64,000 nt of DNA from Lacimicrobium alkaliphilum (GTDB lineage Bacteria > Pseudomonadota > Gammaproteobacteria > Enterobacterales > Alteromonadaceae), in NCBI RefSeq assembly GCF_001466725.1, contig NZ_CP013650.1:2914001-2978000 (forward strand), read 5' to 3'. The notes beneath the pieces are model-generated. The model worked only from the letters and a program-made list of their open reading frames with translations, was not told where the DNA came from and made no database searches. A program made the position numbers and the translations under genes. Below, in pieces: positions 8,223 through 16,635 of this stretch. The first letter of the stretch is position 1, and the number at the start of each line of letters is the position of its first letter.

Positions 8223-8981
8223 ATGATTGAACTTCTTCGCAATACAGTGCACTTTTTGATTCAGCCTCTGAATCTCTTCTTCACTCTGTTGTTTATTGCA
8301 CTGCTGTTAAAGCTTCTGTTTAAAGCCAATAAAACCGCATGGTTTGTGCTGACACTGGCCTCTGTATTCTTGCTTTGGTGTAGCCTGCCAATGACTAGCA
8401 ATATGATGCTGAAACCCATAGAACGCCGATACCCTGTTATTCAGGCCGACGCGCCGGTCTTACAGCAGGCTGATGCTATTCTGGTATTGGGCTGCAGACA
8501 TTATGAAGATACTCCACGGCCTTTTGCAGACAGATGGCACAGGTGCTCACTACTGCGAAACCTGCAGGCAAGCCAAATGTACCGATACCAGCAGAAACCT
8601 GTCTATGTTTCCGGAGGCATACTCAAATATCGTGAACAATCTGAAGCCGAGGCCAACAAGGCATTTTTTCTTGCCTTGGGCATATCGCCTGAGCATATTG
8701 TCAGTGTTCCTTCAGGAACCAACACGAAAGAAGAGGCTCAGGCCCTGGCGTCACACCTGCGGGGAAAAACTGTTGCTTTGGTCACCTCAGCGAGTCATCA
8801 GTTAAGAGCCAAATACTATCTGAATCAGCAAGGTATTAATGTCATTCCAGTGCCTGTTGAGCATCTGAGCAGCCAATCTATTGACTGGGGCTGGCCAAAT
8901 ACGACAAGTCTTGAGCGCAGCCACAGAGCCTTTTACGAATGGGCAGGGCTCGCCTATCAATATCTGAACCGAGCACTTTAA
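8223..8981 (+). CDS. YdcF/ElyC/SanA family envelope protein (DUF218)
   Basis: A 252-residue inner-membrane protein with two N-terminal hydrophobic helices (about 10-30 and 37-55) and a DUF218 domain. The domain shows ILVLGCRHYED, YVSGGI, SEAEANKAF, GTNTKEEAQAL and TSASHQLRAKYY, in the usual order for ElyC/YdcF/SanA proteins. Relatives affect envelope integrity and handling of undecaprenyl-linked intermediates. A link to polysaccharide export in this locus is plausible but inferred. The start is ATG at 8223, about 35 bases after the terminator, and no clear promoter is visible. Confidence 0.82.
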   Translation: MIELLRNTVHFLIQPLNLFFTLLFIALLLKLLFKANKTAWFVLTLASVFLLWCSLPMTSNMMLKPIERRYPVIQADAPVLQQADAILVLGCRHYEDTPRPFADRWHRCSLLRNLQASQMYRYQQKPVYVSGGILKYREQSEAEANKAFFLALGISPEHIVSVPSGTNTKEEAQALASHLRGKTVALVTSASHQLRAKYYLNQQGINVIPVPVEHLSSQSIDWGWPNTTSLERSHRAFYEWAGLAYQYLNRAL

Positions 8982-9101
8982 TTACTCCTGTGCTGCTTTT
9001 AGCTCCAACGCCAGAAATCAGAAATACTGCCCAGGCGCCTTGTACTTACCCGAACTTGAACCATAATTAACTGATAAATAAGATTTTTTATCTGAATTAT
9101 A

Positions 9102-9959
9102 ATGACCGACAATACCGACAACCTTCCACAGGAAATCATCCCGATTTTTTCAGGCGGAGGCACCAGGCTGCCCGCTCATATTGGCATTCTGGCAGCACTT
9201 AAAGATCTGGGAATTGGTTTTAAGCATCTGGTAGGTGTGTCCGGAGGCTCTATTGTTACGGCGCTTTACAGCACTGGTATGTCATTATCGGAGATTCATC
9301 AGTTGGCACTGGAAACCAACTTCCGGCAGTTCAGAGGGTTTTCCTTGATCCGTCTGCTAAGGGACGGAGGCCTGAGCTCGGGAGATAAATTTGAGCACTG
9401 GATGGACAGGAAGCTGAGTGGAAAAACCTTCGAACAACTGGAGATTGACTTACACATAGTGGCAACAGACGTCAATGGTGGTGGCCCGGTGATTTTCAAC
9501 CGGGTAACCTCACCAACCATGCGGGTGTCTCAGGCTGTAAGGTTCTCCATGTCGATTCCGCTGCTTTTCAGCTTTAAATCCTATAAGGAACATTTACTGG
9601 TGGACGGGGCAATCTTGTCAGAGGATGCGCTTTTTCGTGACTGGGCTGGAGATGGCACGCCTTCTGTTTGCTTCCGGCTAAAAAGTAACAATGAATATAA
9701 GCCACTCGTAAAGCGCTCCTGGGTTCCACTGACTCAGTACATTCTGTTGCTTATACGTACCTTTATGACTGCGCTATCAAGAGAGTATGTCAATGCCAGC
9801 TATTGGCACAGTACGGTAGTGATCAATACCGGCGCCCTCTCTGCAGTTGATTTTGATATGACTGCAGCGCAGAAAGATACCCTTTACGCATTAGGTTATG
9901 ACACAGCCAAAGCCATTCTGCCAACCAAGATATCCCCTCTATTGAAAAGCCAAAGGTAA
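9102..9959 (+). CDS. Patatin-like phospholipase family protein
   Basis: A 285-residue cytoplasmic patatin-fold lipid acyl hydrolase. The oxyanion segment FSGGGTRLPAHIGIL lies at 16-30, the nucleophile Ser47 in GVSGGS, and the catalytic Asp near residue 168 in LVDGAI. There is no signal peptide. It would cleave acyl groups from phospholipids or other lipids. It stands alone between the DUF218 gene and the exosortase-associated acyltransferase, and could supply or remove acyl groups there, which is only an inference. Confidence 0.88.
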   Translation: MTDNTDNLPQEIIPIFSGGGTRLPAHIGILAALKDLGIGFKHLVGVSGGSIVTALYSTGMSLSEIHQLALETNFRQFRGFSLIRLLRDGGLSSGDKFEHWMDRKLSGKTFEQLEIDLHIVATDVNGGGPVIFNRVTSPTMRVSQAVRFSMSIPLLFSFKSYKEHLLVDGAILSEDALFRDWAGDGTPSVCFRLKSNNEYKPLVKRSWVPLTQYILLLIRTFMTALSREYVNASYWHSTVVINTGALSAVDFDMTAAQKDTLYALGYDTAKAILPTKISPLLKSQR

Positions 9960-10147
9960 CAACCCCGGCTTCTGTGCCGATTAACAGCAGCAATGATAAA
10001 GCCGCTTAAAATCAGATATTTGAAGTATGACTTAAGGTAATTTTTCTCCGAAACTAAGAACTCTAACAGCTCTTTTATGAGTCAATCGCGGTCTAGTTGC
10101 GACTAATTTACCGAATTTCAACAAATACCCTTGACGCACAGACAGGC

Positions 10148-10163
10148 TGGCATAAGATTTGAA
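10148..10163 (+). promoter_or_regulatory. Weak sigma-54-like site before the acyltransferase
   Basis: TGGCATAAGATTTGAA has a good -24 element and correct spacing, but GA replaces the expected GC at -12. No convincing copy of the 17-bp enhancer element lies upstream. Confidence 0.25.
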
Positions 10164-10188
10164 GACCACTGGGAAAAGATAAGTATTA

Positions 10189-11088
10189 ATGCCACCTATT
10201 AATCTAAGGAAAGCGACCAAGATGCCCTTTATCGGGCCTGTAGCAAGGGTTGCATTAAAATTCTTTGCCAATCGGGAAGCGGGAAATATTTCTGCGCATT
10301 TTGCCAGGTATCTTCGCCCCCGATATGCAGGCTCTGAGGCGTTGCAGGCAACGTCTTTCAGGATGCGTCATCAGGTTTACTGCGAAGAACTGAAGTTTGA
10401 GCCACAGAGAGCCTCGGGTCTGGAAACTGATGATTTTGACCCTCACTCCTATCACTGTGTTATTGAACATAAGCCTTCCGGGAAATTTGCCGGTACTGTT
10501 CGCATTGTTTATTCAAAATCCGCAGATGAACTGTTGCCGATTGAAAAATATTGTTCTGAAGCGATAAGTTGTGATGAAAATGCTCCCTGGGACTTCCCTC
10601 GCACGGAGATCTGCGAGATATCAAGACTTGCAGTGCCAGAACAGTTCAGACGACGTCAGATGGATAAATTCAAGGGTGCTGCGACTGGTGTGATTAACGA
10701 AGAAAGTTATTCGGAAGCCGAGCTGCGCTGCTTCCCTTTTATAGCTGTAGGACTTTATATGGCTGCAGCCTCAATTGCTTTGGAACAAGGTATAAATCAC
10801 TGCTTTGTGATGATGGAGCCCAGATTAGCAAGAAGTTTGCGCCTGGTCGGAATTCCATTCAAGCAGATAGGTCCTGTCGTGGATTATCATGGTGAAAGAG
10901 CACCTTATTATATTAACCGGCAGGTGCTACTTGATAGTCTTCCTCCTGGTTTTAAGAAGCTGTTACATTATGTTCAGCATGAAATCTCATCACAATTGCA
11001 GGATGCTCCAATTGATACCTCGGCCGAGAAAACAAATACCCGCTACAGTATCGAAAAGAAAGTCCCCTCATTTAACCTTGCTTATTAA
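10189..11088 (+). CDS. PEP-CTERM/exosortase system-associated acyltransferase
   Basis: A 299-residue member of the GNAT-like family found beside exosortases (N-acyl amino-acid synthase type). The core shows ATSFRMRHQVYCEEL, GTVRIVYS and EISRLAVPEQFRRR, as in autoinducer-synthase-like acyltransferases. It probably moves an acyl chain from acyl-ACP or acyl-CoA to an amine in the exosortase-linked lipid or polymer pathway; the substrate is unknown. Two starts are possible: ATG 10189 (used here) and ATG 10222, which follows an AAGGA sequence. It is followed 12 bases later by an FAD oxidoreductase, so the two likely form an operon. Confidence 0.85.
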   Translation: MPPINLRKATKMPFIGPVARVALKFFANREAGNISAHFARYLRPRYAGSEALQATSFRMRHQVYCEELKFEPQRASGLETDDFDPHSYHCVIEHKPSGKFAGTVRIVYSKSADELLPIEKYCSEAISCDENAPWDFPRTEICEISRLAVPEQFRRRQMDKFKGAATGVINEESYSEAELRCFPFIAVGLYMAAASIALEQGINHCFVMMEPRLARSLRLVGIPFKQIGPVVDYHGERAPYYINRQVLLDSLPPGFKKLLHYVQHEISSQLQDAPIDTSAEKTNTRYSIEKKVPSFNLAY

Positions 11089-11100
11089 AAAAAGCTTCTT

Positions 11101-12717
11101 ATGACTGAATTTTTTACGCAATTGAAACAGCTGCTGTCTGTGGCAGATGCACGCATATTGGATAAACAACAGGCCACACTAACATACGGCAAAACTACTT
11201 TTTCAACACCTATTGCACTGGACGCTGCAGTAAAAGTGGAAACTGCCCGAGAAGTCTGTGAACTGACGGCACTGGCTAATAAATTGGGGTTTCATTTATA
11301 TCCGGTCAGCTCCGCGAAAAATTGGGGCTATGGCTCAGTTTCTGATTTGGAGACAGAAAAGCCCAAGATCATTATGGATCTTAGCCTTATGAACAAGATT
11401 TACCCGGTGAGTAAAGAGCTGGGTTTGATCACCCTGGAGCCTGGTGTAACGCAGCAACAGCTTTGCGATTATCTGACAGAGCATAGCTGGGGCTGGATGA
11501 CCCCGGTAACAGGAGCAGGGCCCAATTGCAGTATCCTTGCTAATGCATTGGAAAGAGGCTATGGCATTACCCCTCGCACTGATCACTTTGAAGCTGTCAC
11601 CGCACTAAAAGCGGTGTTACCGCATCCTGAACTGTGCGATAAGGAGTATGGCTCTCCCATCTCAGCGCTGGATGCCAGCAACACCGACTTTATCGATAAA
11701 ACCTATAAATGGAAGTTAGGGCCTTATTTGGATGGCCTGATGACTCAGAGCAACCTGGGTGTGGTCACACAGATGACCATACGCCTGGGCAAAAAACCAC
11801 AAGCCTTCACCGCTTTTTATCTGCGCTGCTTTGACGAGAGCAAATTCACTCGATTGAGTGATGCAGTCAGGGACATACTCAAAGATTTCGAGGGTATTGT
11901 CGGCTCAATAAACCTGATGGACAGGCGCCGACTGATTTCCATGATGGCAGATAATCCCAATGGTAATGCTCATCAGGTGATGACAGATGAGCAAATTGCG
12001 ACACTGGTAAAACGCCATGATGTACCTGGCTGGCTGATCGTTGGCTCTATATATGGAGAAGCCGGTATAGTCAGAGCCGCAAAATCCGCTATCCGGAGAA
12101 GACTCAAAGGGTTAGGCCAGTTATTATATTCCGACAGCCTGCTACTCAAAGCAGCCAGAGCCGTCACTGATCATTTCAGTTTCGGCCCGCTTAAAGACAT
12201 TAAGAAGCAACTGAACTCTCTGGAGCAGGGAATGCAGATTATGCTCGGCCAGCCTAATCAGGTTGCGTTACCACTGGCTTACTGGCGTACTGGAAAAGTT
12301 CAGAGTGACAGAACACTGTTACCCGATCAGGACGGTTGCGGACTGCTCTGGTATGCCCCACTGATCCCGATGCAAAGTAACAAAATGCGGGAGTTTGTAG
12401 ACTTTATACGCACCACGACCCCGCAGTTCGGGATCGAACCGCTGATCACCTTTACTAATCTCAAGCATGATTGTGTCGATTCGACCATTCCTATCGTTTT
12501 TAACCTTGCTGATGAAAACAGCCGCACCCAGGCCCACAACTGCCTGAAAGCGCTGGTTCAGCAAGGATTAAAGCGGGGGTTTGTGCCGTACAGGCTGAAT
12601 ATCCGGCAGCAACAGAATCTGCTGGACTGTCAGGACTCTCACTGGCAGGTTATCAGCAAGTTGAAGCAGGCACTGGATCCTAATAATGTGCTCTCTCCGG
12701 GGCGCTACAACCCCTGA
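11101..12717 (+). CDS. FAD-binding oxidoreductase (VAO/PCMH family)
   Basis: A 538-residue flavoprotein with a PCMH-type FAD domain. It shows FHLYPVSSAKNWGYGS (about 63-78), GLITLEPGVTQQQL and TGAGPNCSILANALERGYG, and the family-typical C-terminus LDPNNVLSPGRYNP. The layout is closest to 4-cresol dehydrogenase/vanillyl-alcohol oxidase flavoproteins. It probably oxidises a small organic substrate in the cytoplasm. It lies 12 bases downstream of the acyltransferase, and a shared pathway is inferred. The ATG start lacks a strong ribosome site. A palindromic REP-like element follows the stop. Confidence 0.82.
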   Translation: MTEFFTQLKQLLSVADARILDKQQATLTYGKTTFSTPIALDAAVKVETAREVCELTALANKLGFHLYPVSSAKNWGYGSVSDLETEKPKIIMDLSLMNKIYPVSKELGLITLEPGVTQQQLCDYLTEHSWGWMTPVTGAGPNCSILANALERGYGITPRTDHFEAVTALKAVLPHPELCDKEYGSPISALDASNTDFIDKTYKWKLGPYLDGLMTQSNLGVVTQMTIRLGKKPQAFTAFYLRCFDESKFTRLSDAVRDILKDFEGIVGSINLMDRRRLISMMADNPNGNAHQVMTDEQIATLVKRHDVPGWLIVGSIYGEAGIVRAAKSAIRRRLKGLGQLLYSDSLLLKAARAVTDHFSFGPLKDIKKQLNSLEQGMQIMLGQPNQVALPLAYWRTGKVQSDRTLLPDQDGCGLLWYAPLIPMQSNKMREFVDFIRTTTPQFGIEPLITFTNLKHDCVDSTIPIVFNLADENSRTQAHNCLKALVQQGLKRGFVPYRLNIRQQQNLLDCQDSHWQVISKLKQALDPNNVLSPGRYNP

Positions 12718-12723
12718 AAGTAG

Positions 12724-12794
12724 AAAAGTAGGGTCAGAGTAAACTTATCAGGCCTGTAAATCGAGCTCCATAAGTTTACTCTGACCCTACTTTT
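12724..12794. repeat. REP-like palindrome with 25-bp perfect arms
   Basis: The arm at 12724-12748 (core GTAGGGTCAGAGTAAACTTA) is the exact reverse complement of 12770-12794, across a 21-base spacer. GGGTCAGAGTAAACTT-type palindromes are known in Gammaproteobacteria as REP sequences linked to IS200-like RAYT transposases. No transposase gene is present here. The transcript would form a long hairpin between the convergent oxidoreductase and PEP-CTERM genes. Confidence 0.8.
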
Positions 12795-12806
12795 TATTCT
12801 GGACAT

Positions 12807-12833
12807 AAAAAAAGCGCCTTACGGCGCTTTTTT
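12807..12833 (-). terminator. Rho-independent terminator (both directions)
   Basis: AAAAAAGCGCC pairs with GGCGCTTTTTT across TTAC. It lies 22 bases after the stop of the PEP-CTERM gene on the minus strand and could also stop transcription from the oxidoreductase. Confidence 0.85.
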
Positions 12834-12854
12834 CAAAACTCTTACTTGGCTTTA

Positions 12855-13637
12855 TTAAGCGCGACGGCGGCGTGCGGCAGCACCCAAACCAATCAGACCT
12901 AAAGCAAATACAGCCAGTGTAGTAGGTTCAGGAACCTGAGAAACCTGACCGTTACTGCTGATAGAATATCCGCTGCTGCCAATCTGTGAAGAAGCAGTGT
13001 AGAAAATATCGTACCAACCGTCATGGAAGTTAAGGGCTTCCACTACGTCTGGGTTACCTACACCTTCAACAATACTCAGATAAGAGTCTACGAAACCTGC
13101 ATTCAGGTTATCGCTATCAAGATCGAAAGTATCAAAGGTGAAAGATGCCCACAGGTCACCATTCTGAGCTTGGTTATAACGCTGATAAGCAGTTGAGTTA
13201 GCAGGACCAAAATCCAGACTGTCATCAACATACACATTCAACCAGCTATTCGACAGATCCCATTGGTTCTGACCCACTGCAACCAGACCACCAAATGCAA
13301 ACGTCAGTTCACAAGTGCCGAATCCGTTTGAACAGAAAGTACCGAACAACTGATCACGCCCATCATTAAACTGAGAGAAGCGACCCACACCGCTCAATGA
13401 AGCACCAAAGGCCGGAGCCGTTGAAGCAGCACTATCAGCAGTGATAGTTGAAACGCCACCAGCAGTACCATAAGTACCATTAGTGAACCACTGCTGGAAT
13501 GAAACATCAGCAATGTAAGGGTTAGCTGGGGTTGAAGCATCCCAGGTGATACCGCCGGCATCTATTGTAGAAGACACGGCAGAGAAACTAAGTGCGGCAA
13601 GCGATAATGCGCCAACGGCTTTAACGAACTTCTTCAT
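12855..13637 (-). CDS. PEP-CTERM sorting domain protein
   Basis: A 260-residue exosortase substrate with a signal peptide (about 1-22, ALSLAALSFSAVSS) and a mature region rich in Gly, Ser, Asn and aromatic residues. The C-terminal signal is VPEPTTLAVFALGLIGLG followed by AAARRRRA. One cysteine pair (FCSNGFGTCEL) may form a disulfide. No catalytic motif is seen. The start is ATG at 13637 after AGGAT. It has its own sigma-54 promoter and terminator. It sits next to prsT on the same strand, but the intergenic promoter suggests separate control. Confidence 0.92.
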   Translation of the reverse strand: MKKFVKAVGALSLAALSFSAVSSTIDAGGITWDASTPANPYIADVSFQQWFTNGTYGTAGGVSTITADSAASTAPAFGASLSGVGRFSQFNDGRDQLFGTFCSNGFGTCELTFAFGGLVAVGQNQWDLSNSWLNVYVDDSLDFGPANSTAYQRYNQAQNGDLWASFTFDTFDLDSDNLNAGFVDSYLSIVEGVGNPDVVEALNFHDGWYDIFYTASSQIGSSGYSISSNGQVSQVPEPTTLAVFALGLIGLGAAARRRRA

Positions 13638-13680
13638 AATTACATCCTACTAATCGTTATGAATCTGGCAGAGTAATCAA

Positions 13681-13697
13681 TGCACCTTATGTGCCAA
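13681..13697 (-). promoter_or_regulatory. Sigma-54 promoter of PEP-CTERM gene
   Basis: Read on the minus strand, TTGGCACATAAGGTGCA has a perfect -24 element (TTGGCAC) and GC exactly ten bases after GG. The predicted start is near 13670, 33 bases before the ATG. Confidence 0.8.
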
Positions 13698-13781
13698 CTT
13701 TAAAATAACCACACAACCAATTGTTTTTTATACATTTATTCTGAATTGCAGGTTGAAGCTATATGCCTGTTTATCGGGAGC

Positions 13782-13798
13782 TGTAAAAAGTTCTGACA
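13782..13798 (-). promoter_or_regulatory. Candidate PrsR enhancer site (copy 3)
   Basis: TGTCAGAACTTTTTACA on the minus strand is the best representative of the shared 17-mer. Its centre is 96 bases upstream of the -24 GG. It lies just after the prsT stop codon. Confidence 0.55.
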
Positions 13799-13815
13799 TC
13801 TTTGCTGAGCATATA

Positions 13816-16557
13816 TCACCCCATTCCCCCCACTTTTGCTTTAAGGCGCTGGAGCCTTTCATTTTGCTGGTCATCTTCTGGCTCCACCTTTTGCAGAATA
13901 CTGAAAGCCGATTGTGCATCACCTGCAGCCACCAATACTTCGGCCAGATTCATCTGTACATTGATATCAGCGGGTAGCTTACGTGCCGCCTCTTTCAATA
14001 GGCGTACGGCATTCTCTATATCACCAGTCTTGTAATAGGCCCATCCAAGGGTATCCATGACCTGGGGTACCTGAGGTGCGGCTTCCTGCGCCTGTTTAGC
14101 CAGTACCAGGGCCTGATCATACTGTTGCTGCTTTATTTTCAGGCTGGCATAGTTGTTGAGGCTGGGAAAATGCCCAGGGTAGCGTTGTAAAAACTGTTCA
14201 TATTTCTGCTCAGCCTGTGAATACATCTCATTGTTGGAATAGAACTCCGCCAGCGTATGATATTCCATCATCGGACGTTGCAATTTCCCAAATTCGGCTT
14301 CCAGCAACCTTGCCGCTTCAGGGACTTTGTCGGTATTTTGCAGCGCAATAGCCAGCAACGAAGCGGCTTCAAAGCCCGGCCTGGCCTGATAAAAATCTCT
14401 GAACTTTTGTTCAGCCTGTGAGTAGCGCCTGGCCGACAATGCCAGTTCCCCTTCCAGCCTGGCCAATAACGCCGTATCTGCGTCACTGCTTTTTGCGCTG
14501 GTCAGAACCTGCTTCGCCGCATCCAGCTGGTTGGTTTTTGTCAGATAATTAACCTTGAGCAGAAGCAAGCGGGAATGGTCGGGGAAGCGCTCCAGCGCCT
14601 GATTAACAATGTCTAATGCATTGTCATACTGCCCGGTCAACTCTTCAATTCCGGCACTGCGCAACCAGCCACCTAAAATGCCTGGATTGGCTTCCCTGAC
14701 GCTGACAAAAGCTTCCCTGGCCTCTTCGTAGCGCCCGGTTTGCACATAAGCATCACCAAGAATCATTGTCCCGGTCGCTTGCAGCTTATCCAAATCGGTT
14801 CCCAGCACCTCGATGGCTTTTTCCGGCTGATTAACATGACGCAAATACTCTGCCAGCACCCATTTCGGCTCGGCCAACTCCGGAAACTGCTCGCGATGGG
14901 ACGATAACGCCGGAATAATGTCTTCTGATTGTTCCAGCTGTTGCTTGACTCTGACCAGGTCAGTCAGCGCCTGGAAATTCGCCGGCGCAAAGGAGAGGAT
15001 ATGATTTACATATTCCAGCGCTTTTTGCGGTTTATTCTGCTGCTTATAGAGTTGTACAAGGTAATGACTCGCTCCCAGGTGTTGATTGTCCTGCTTCAGT
15101 GCGGCCAACAATGCCTGTTCAGCAGAGGTTGTATCTCCTGAATTCAGTTCAATCAGACCTTCAAGGGCCATGCCACTGGCCGCATCGGTTTGCTGCCATT
15201 GTTTTGCTACATCGATGGCTTTCTGCTTCTGCCCTTTATCCAGGTAGGTTTCTGCCAATAACACCCAGCCCTGCTGCAGGCTGCTGTCATTGGCTAGTGC
15301 TGCCTCTATATCGGCAATCCCGGATTCGTCTTCTCCTACCAGTTTAACCAGGCCCTCTGTTAATTTAAATCTGGCATTGTTCTGATCCGCCTCACTGGCT
15401 CTGGAAAGGTAGTCACCTGCTGTCGCCAGGTCTCCCTGACCGGCCATCTGCAGGCCAGCTTCGGCAAACAGACCAGCATCTGTTTCATTCAGCACATCCA
15501 GCTCATTCAGCGTCAATCTGGCCTCATCGGTATAGCCCAACATCAGTTGTACCTGCGCCAGCAAGCGATGGACATCATGGCCCTTGCCAAGATCGCTTGC
15601 CGCTCTCTTAAGATAGCGATAAGCCGACTCAAGCTGCCTGAGCTTGTACGCGCTGACACCTGCAATAATCTGCGACAGCTTAATATCCATGCCATTTTGT
15701 ATTGCCTTTTCAGCAAAGGGTAATGCATTGTCAAAATCCTGCTGAATAAAGCGTAACTTGCTCTTTAACAAATTGGCATAAGGGTTTTCTTTGCTCAGCT
15801 TCAGCAACCGGTCGAGGTTCTCATCAGCCTGCTCAAACTGCCGGGCGTTAATCTGCGCCTCAACAAGCTGGAAACGAACGGGATGGAGATTGGGAGTCTG
15901 CGTCAATACGCCATTATAATGCGCTGCTGCTTCTTCAAATCTGCCCTCCCGGAAGGCGACCAGTCCTTGCAAAAAATCTTTCTCTACCTGAAGTTTTTCT
16001 TCACTGAATTCTGAAATGGCGTCGTTGGCTTCCTGCAGCTGCCCCTCCACCAGAGCCCGATATGCCCTGGCAATTAACAGGTTGTCCCCGGTAAGATTAT
16101 CCGGGAAGGTCAGCCAGTTCTGAGCTTCGGGGCTGGAGCGAAGGGACGAGATATATGCGAAAAGATGAGTCGTCTGAGCAGCATCTTCTCTGATGTCCGT
16201 TTGTTGTTCATAGAGGCTTATTACCCCGGCATAGTCGCCCTGATAATAGTAAGTCCTGGCTAGCAACGGCACCACGCGGCTTACATCAGAAAGGTGCTCC
16301 ATTGCTCTGAGCAACTCTTTCTCCGCCGAGATAAAGTCGTTCTGATCAAAATAGAGTTCTCCGAGTAGCAGCCTGGCCAGTCCCATGTCCGGTGCCTGAG
16401 ACAGCGCATTTTTAAGTTCGACTATCGCTGCCTTATCTTCTCCCTCTGCGATCATATTCTGGGCGTTGGCCAGATATTCCTCAGCGCTTTTCTGACTGCA
16501 AGCCGACAACCCAATCACCAGCGCCAATGTAACAGCAGATAATCTCGTCTTATTCAT
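13816..16557 (-). CDS. prsT: PEP-CTERM system TPR-repeat lipoprotein PrsT
   Basis: A 913-residue lipoprotein with the lipobox GLSAC near residue 20, followed by tetratricopeptide repeats over nearly the whole length (for example AIVELKNALSQAPDMGLARL and AVRLLKEAARKLPADINVQM). The size, lipidation and company of exosortase genes fit the PrsT family, thought to be a scaffold for export of the exosortase-linked polysaccharide. The start is ATG at 16557 after AGGACG. A TATAAT-like -10 box lies near 16616 on the minus strand. It is preceded by the terminator of wecC, so it is likely its own transcription unit. Confidence 0.9.
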   Translation of the reverse strand: MNKTRLSAVTLALVIGLSACSQKSAEEYLANAQNMIAEGEDKAAIVELKNALSQAPDMGLARLLLGELYFDQNDFISAEKELLRAMEHLSDVSRVVPLLARTYYYQGDYAGVISLYEQQTDIREDAAQTTHLFAYISSLRSSPEAQNWLTFPDNLTGDNLLIARAYRALVEGQLQEANDAISEFSEEKLQVEKDFLQGLVAFREGRFEEAAAHYNGVLTQTPNLHPVRFQLVEAQINARQFEQADENLDRLLKLSKENPYANLLKSKLRFIQQDFDNALPFAEKAIQNGMDIKLSQIIAGVSAYKLRQLESAYRYLKRAASDLGKGHDVHRLLAQVQLMLGYTDEARLTLNELDVLNETDAGLFAEAGLQMAGQGDLATAGDYLSRASEADQNNARFKLTEGLVKLVGEDESGIADIEAALANDSSLQQGWVLLAETYLDKGQKQKAIDVAKQWQQTDAASGMALEGLIELNSGDTTSAEQALLAALKQDNQHLGASHYLVQLYKQQNKPQKALEYVNHILSFAPANFQALTDLVRVKQQLEQSEDIIPALSSHREQFPELAEPKWVLAEYLRHVNQPEKAIEVLGTDLDKLQATGTMILGDAYVQTGRYEEAREAFVSVREANPGILGGWLRSAGIEELTGQYDNALDIVNQALERFPDHSRLLLLKVNYLTKTNQLDAAKQVLTSAKSSDADTALLARLEGELALSARRYSQAEQKFRDFYQARPGFEAASLLAIALQNTDKVPEAARLLEAEFGKLQRPMMEYHTLAEFYSNNEMYSQAEQKYEQFLQRYPGHFPSLNNYASLKIKQQQYDQALVLAKQAQEAAPQVPQVMDTLGWAYYKTGDIENAVRLLKEAARKLPADINVQMNLAEVLVAAGDAQSAFSILQKVEPEDDQQNERLQRLKAKVGGMG

Positions 16558-16576
16558 TTTACGTCCTATTTAATTC

Positions 16577-16603
16577 AAAAAAACGGCCATCAGGCCGCCT
16601 TTT
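16577..16603 (-). terminator. Rho-independent terminator after wecC
   Basis: On the minus strand, CGGCC pairs with GGCCG across TGAT, followed by seven T residues. It separates wecC from prsT. Confidence 0.7.
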
Positions 16604-16635
16604 AACATCCGGATTATACCCTGTAGAATTCAGGC

